This document shows, piece after piece, positions 61,361 through 64,000 of a stretch of DNA of 64,000 nucleotides. Each line of letters begins with the position of its first letter. Positions within the stretch are counted from its first letter, which is position 1. The notes beneath the pieces are model-generated. The model made no database searches, was not told the DNA's origin, and was given only the letters and a program-made list of their open reading frames with translations. A program made the translations under genes and the position numbers. Origin of the DNA: Catonia carolina (taxonomy: Eukaryota > Arthropoda > Insecta > Hemiptera > Achilidae). Where the stretch lies: contig JAQMRL010000010.1 in NCBI GenBank assembly GCA_035578175.1, positions 28,760,284 to 28,824,283 of the forward strand. Reading direction: 5' to 3'.

Positions 61361-61540
61361 GTCACAAAACAAAATTTCTCTTTCTTAGAAAAAATTACCA
61401 TATATTAACAATTGGGTAACAGGATTAAAATGTCGCTCTGAAATAACTTTGTTTCAACATCGGCTAATTCTTTAAATAATGAGATAAACTCTCCTTCTAT
61501 GTCTCTTTTTGTGCATGCTTTGTGAACCCATTTTATTTTT

Positions 61541-61671
61541 ACTTTCTCTTGTCTATATGAATATATAGGAAGGAAAGAATTGTTTTCATGTCAATTGTAA
61601 GAAATCGAGTTTTCACCTGATCTACACGTTTTCAGACCCCCTGAACCCAAAAAAAATGTTTTTAGCGATTG

Positions 61672-61711
<40 letters not shown>

Positions 61712-62490
61712 ATGCGTGAACAGAATAGCTCAAAAACGGAACATTGTACAAACTTGAAACTTAAGTTACATACCACTACCGGACCCAACATGAACATTTT
61801 CATCAAAATCGGTCAACCAGAAGTAGTAGTTTCTTCGTGTCATTTTTCACTTTTTTGTGAATTTCTCAAAAATGAATCCTACAATTTTTTTTTTAAATCC
61901 CCTTATTTACTAAATTTTTTATGCTCTACAAGATAGGGTAGGCGTCATGTCTGCCAAAATTTTTGGAGAGGCTGTTTTTTCGTAAAAAAAATTGATTTTT
62001 TAATATTGCGGCTTTAATGTGCATTTTAGCGCTAAAATATATAATTAAAGTTGTAGACAATTTAAAATCCTACAACTTTTATTTCAAACATTTTTTTGTA
62101 TAATGCTTAGTTTAGCAGTAATTAGCAATTATCTGTTTTTTTCTCACGAAAGTCTAAAAAAATCGATTTTTTTTAAGATTTCAGCCTTAGTACGCATTTT
62201 ACGACAAAAGAGTATATAATAAAATTTATAGAAAATTAAAAGATGTACAACTTTTATTTAGAGCATTTTTCTCTACAGAGCCTAGTTTAGTGTGAAAGAG
62301 TGATTTTCCGTATTTTTAAGCCAAACAGGTCAATTTTCATTTTGCATCTTTCACTCATGATTAAATTTAAATTATGTTAATTGAGGTTAGTTTTTTTGTT
62401 TAAATCTAATGTTTTATTACTAATGTTAGGTTATATTGTTCATAATTTGTATTGGCAAGAGAAAGTTGTGCGAGTGTTTCACATCAGATT
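61541..62490 (+). mobile_element. HINE-like main repeat, copy H12
   Basis: 5' ACTTTCTCTTGTCTATATGA, a (TG)n run at 61674-61709, 3' GGCAAGAGAAAGTTGTGCGA and TTTCACATCAGATTATTTT. Full length, same orientation as the others. Confidence 0.88.
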
Positions 62491-62819
62491 ATTTTTCTAT
62501 ATTCACTTGTCTTTTATTTATAGCGTGTTGGAGATTGAAAAATAAACACCCTTCATAAAATATTGTTTTACCAATTTTGGATTAGAGTGACGTATATTTA
62601 TAGATATTAGTAGATAATCTATAGTTGTTTAAAAATGCATAAAGATTTTAACATTTTGTATTTATTTCAATATAATAATACAGTATTAAAAGAATTTTTG
62701 TTGTATTTTTTAATAGTTTGTGATTTGACAACCTTTCTTTGCACGATATTAACCGTTATAAAAAATATGTATTTACTGAATTTATGTCATTTATAACACA
62801 ACCATACCAACGAAATAAT
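62491..62819. other. AT-rich DNA, nothing recognised
   Basis: No coding or repeat assignment. Confidence 0.4.
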
Positions 62820-62831
62820 GTCCATAGAAGT

Positions 62832-62973
62832 TTTTTTTTTGTTTAACGTCCGACTGTTCTACAATTACTGCTAATGCAGACGGTGAAGGATGAAATTATT
62901 TTTTGTAACGTATGAAAATATGCCGTGCCTGAATGGGATTTGAACCCAAGACCTCATGTTGAGAGGCGAGCAC
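62832..62973 (-). repeat. tRNA-derived SINE with target duplication
   Basis: gtccatagaagt is at 62820-62831 and 62974-62985. On the minus strand the head contains GAGGTCTTGGGTTCAAATCC (B box); the tail is a poly-A run (T run at 62832-62842). Length 142 bases. Different from S1 and S2. Confidence 0.82.
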
Positions 62974-62985
62974 GTCCATAGAAGT

Positions 62986-63600
62986 GATACGCTACAAAGT
63001 TATGGGTAAGTCTTCATCCCCTGAGGAAGCAGCCCTTTCACTTGACCAGTATTGTATTTTATTTTATTTTTGTTATAATTTCTTCCAAACTTTTGAAGTT
63101 CACAAAATTATTTGTATTATATTTTTGTTTATTTTGTTATTTTTCACTTATCATAATATTGTGTTTTCTCATTTTATTTTTAAGTTTATTTGTAACTGAT
63201 GGTAACCTCCCAGACAGGAATCTTTGGAGGTACCTAATTTCCATTTTATGTAAAGTATAACATGAATTATTTTATTTTATATATTTGTTATAAATTGTTG
63301 AACTGTATGGTTTTGTTTTTGAATTGTATAATTTTCTGTTTTTTATGTTACAAAATGTTGTATTGTACTTACAGTATGTGTAAATGGAAATAAATTGCTA
63401 TTATTATTGTGACAGGGGTAGTAGCCCACCTGGAGTGAAGCACTAAAGCAATTTAGAGTAAAAGAGGAAATTATGGACTGGATTATCAGAACAAGCATTG
63501 GAAACTGAAAACTGTCATAATTTTTGAAAATAAATCCTTATAATGCATCCTGCAGCTTGAAATTAATTCTATTTCATATAATAAATTTCACCAACCTTTT
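62986..63600. other. AT-rich intergenic DNA, nothing recognised
   Basis: No family recognised. Frames at 62984 and 63042 are Phe/Ile-rich products of A+T bias. Confidence 0.4.
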
Positions 63601-64000
63601 TTAAGCTGCCTTAATTTTTATTTTCACTTAACACGTGTTTCAGTGGATCCACCATCATCAGAGTATATATAAATCTTTATAATGCATCCTGCAGTTTGAA
63701 ATTATTTCTATTTCATATAATGAATTAATATAATAATTTCACTAACCTTCTTTTTAAACTGCGTCACCTTTATTGTAATTTCTACTTACACGTGTTTCGG
63801 TGGATCCACCATCATCAGAGTAAATGAAAAATTGAAACTAAAAATTTTTTTCACATTTATTTAAAATTTACAGAAGATGAACATCTTCTGTAAATTTCAT
63901 TTCAGTTCAGAAGATGTCCATCTTCTGTAAATTTTAAATAAATGTGAAAAAATTTTTTAGTTTCAATTTTTCATTTACTCTGATGATGGTGGATCCACCG
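63600..64000. repeat. Tandem units and palindrome at the right edge, incomplete
   Basis: The unit ACACGTGTTTCAGTGGATCC with ACCATCATCAGAGTA occurs at about 63632 and 63789, each preceded by TAATTTCACCAACC-like sequence. From about 63800 the sequence folds on itself: CCACCATCATCAGAGTAAAT faces ATTTACTCTGATGATGGTGG, with AACATCTTCTGTAAATTT in the middle. The palindrome runs off the window. Confidence 0.7.

Larger units (their letters stand above)
60328..61430. mobile_element. Outer inverted-repeat element with two inserts
   Basis: TCCTGTTACCCAATTGTTAA and TGGTAATTTTTT at 60331-60368 are mirrored at 61388-61424. Between them sit SINE-like copy B9 and a long-TIR element, so the original was a small MITE of roughly 100 bases. 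Class unknown. Confidence 0.55.

Noticed and set aside
62910..62972. Possible tRNA gene on the minus strand
   Set aside because: It is flanked by a 12-base target duplication and has a poly-A tail, which makes it a SINE.
50338..64000. A second host gene downstream
   Set aside because: No spliced or single-exon coding pattern was recognised; all frames belong to repeats or are short and random.
1..64000. CRISPR array or bacterial operon
   Set aside because: Repeats are dispersed transposons with target duplications, not short regularly spaced units; the gene is spliced.

Overview
The window is insect nuclear DNA: AT-rich, with spliced genes and a dense load of transposons. Mariner, Helitron, piggyBac, hAT, pogo-type and Harbinger elements, RTE, jockey and other LINEs, and tRNA-derived SINEs are all present. 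A hemipteran is plausible from the repeat style, but that is inference and I cannot name the species. There is one host gene. It runs on the + strand from 3450 to 50337 as 17 coding exons (named E2 to E18 here) with GT-AG introns in consistent phase. It encodes the FAM91A protein (vertebrate FAM91A1), an adaptor for endosome-derived vesicle capture at the trans-Golgi. The first coding exon, about 24 residues by comparison with vertebrates, lies upstream of the window. The 3' end is complete: stop codon at 50335-50337 and an AATAAA at about 50495. No rRNA gene, functional tRNA gene or CRISPR array is seen.

About 2.7 kb of coding sequence is spread over 47 kb because the introns are full of repeats. 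From left to right: 1-3449 is intronic or upstream DNA with two head-to-head SINE-like copies, one inverted copy of the main repeat and an RTE fragment. The stretch 3535-12687 holds nested MITEs, a tRNA-SINE, deleted mariners, a Helitron and a pogo-type element. The stretch 12789-23036 has a 1.19-kb Tc1/mariner-superfamily relic and several broken mariners. The stretch 23124-29491 carries two mariners with intact transposase frames (23581-24903 and 27842-29162). The stretch 29656-37694 has piggyBac, hAT and LINE copies and a broken non-mariner element. The stretch 37822-50199 has LINE, Harbinger and MITE insertions, some three levels deep. After the gene, 50338-64000 contains a mariner with an in-frame deletion (51302-52440), foldback elements, two further main-repeat copies and an unfinished palindrome at the right edge.

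The dominant repeat is an about 0.95-kb family with at least 14 copies. It has 12-13-bp subterminal inverted repeats, an internal TG microsatellite, a hairpin near its 3' end and T-rich flanks, which matches Helentron-associated elements (HINEs, such as Drosophila DINE-1). Thirteen of 14 copies lie in the same orientation as the gene, and in 10 of the 16 complete introns a sense copy is the last repeat before the splice acceptor, sometimes within 30-60 bases. This is the least ordinary pattern in the window. Target-site duplications (TSDs) were read directly for many insertions, so their nesting order can be reconstructed.
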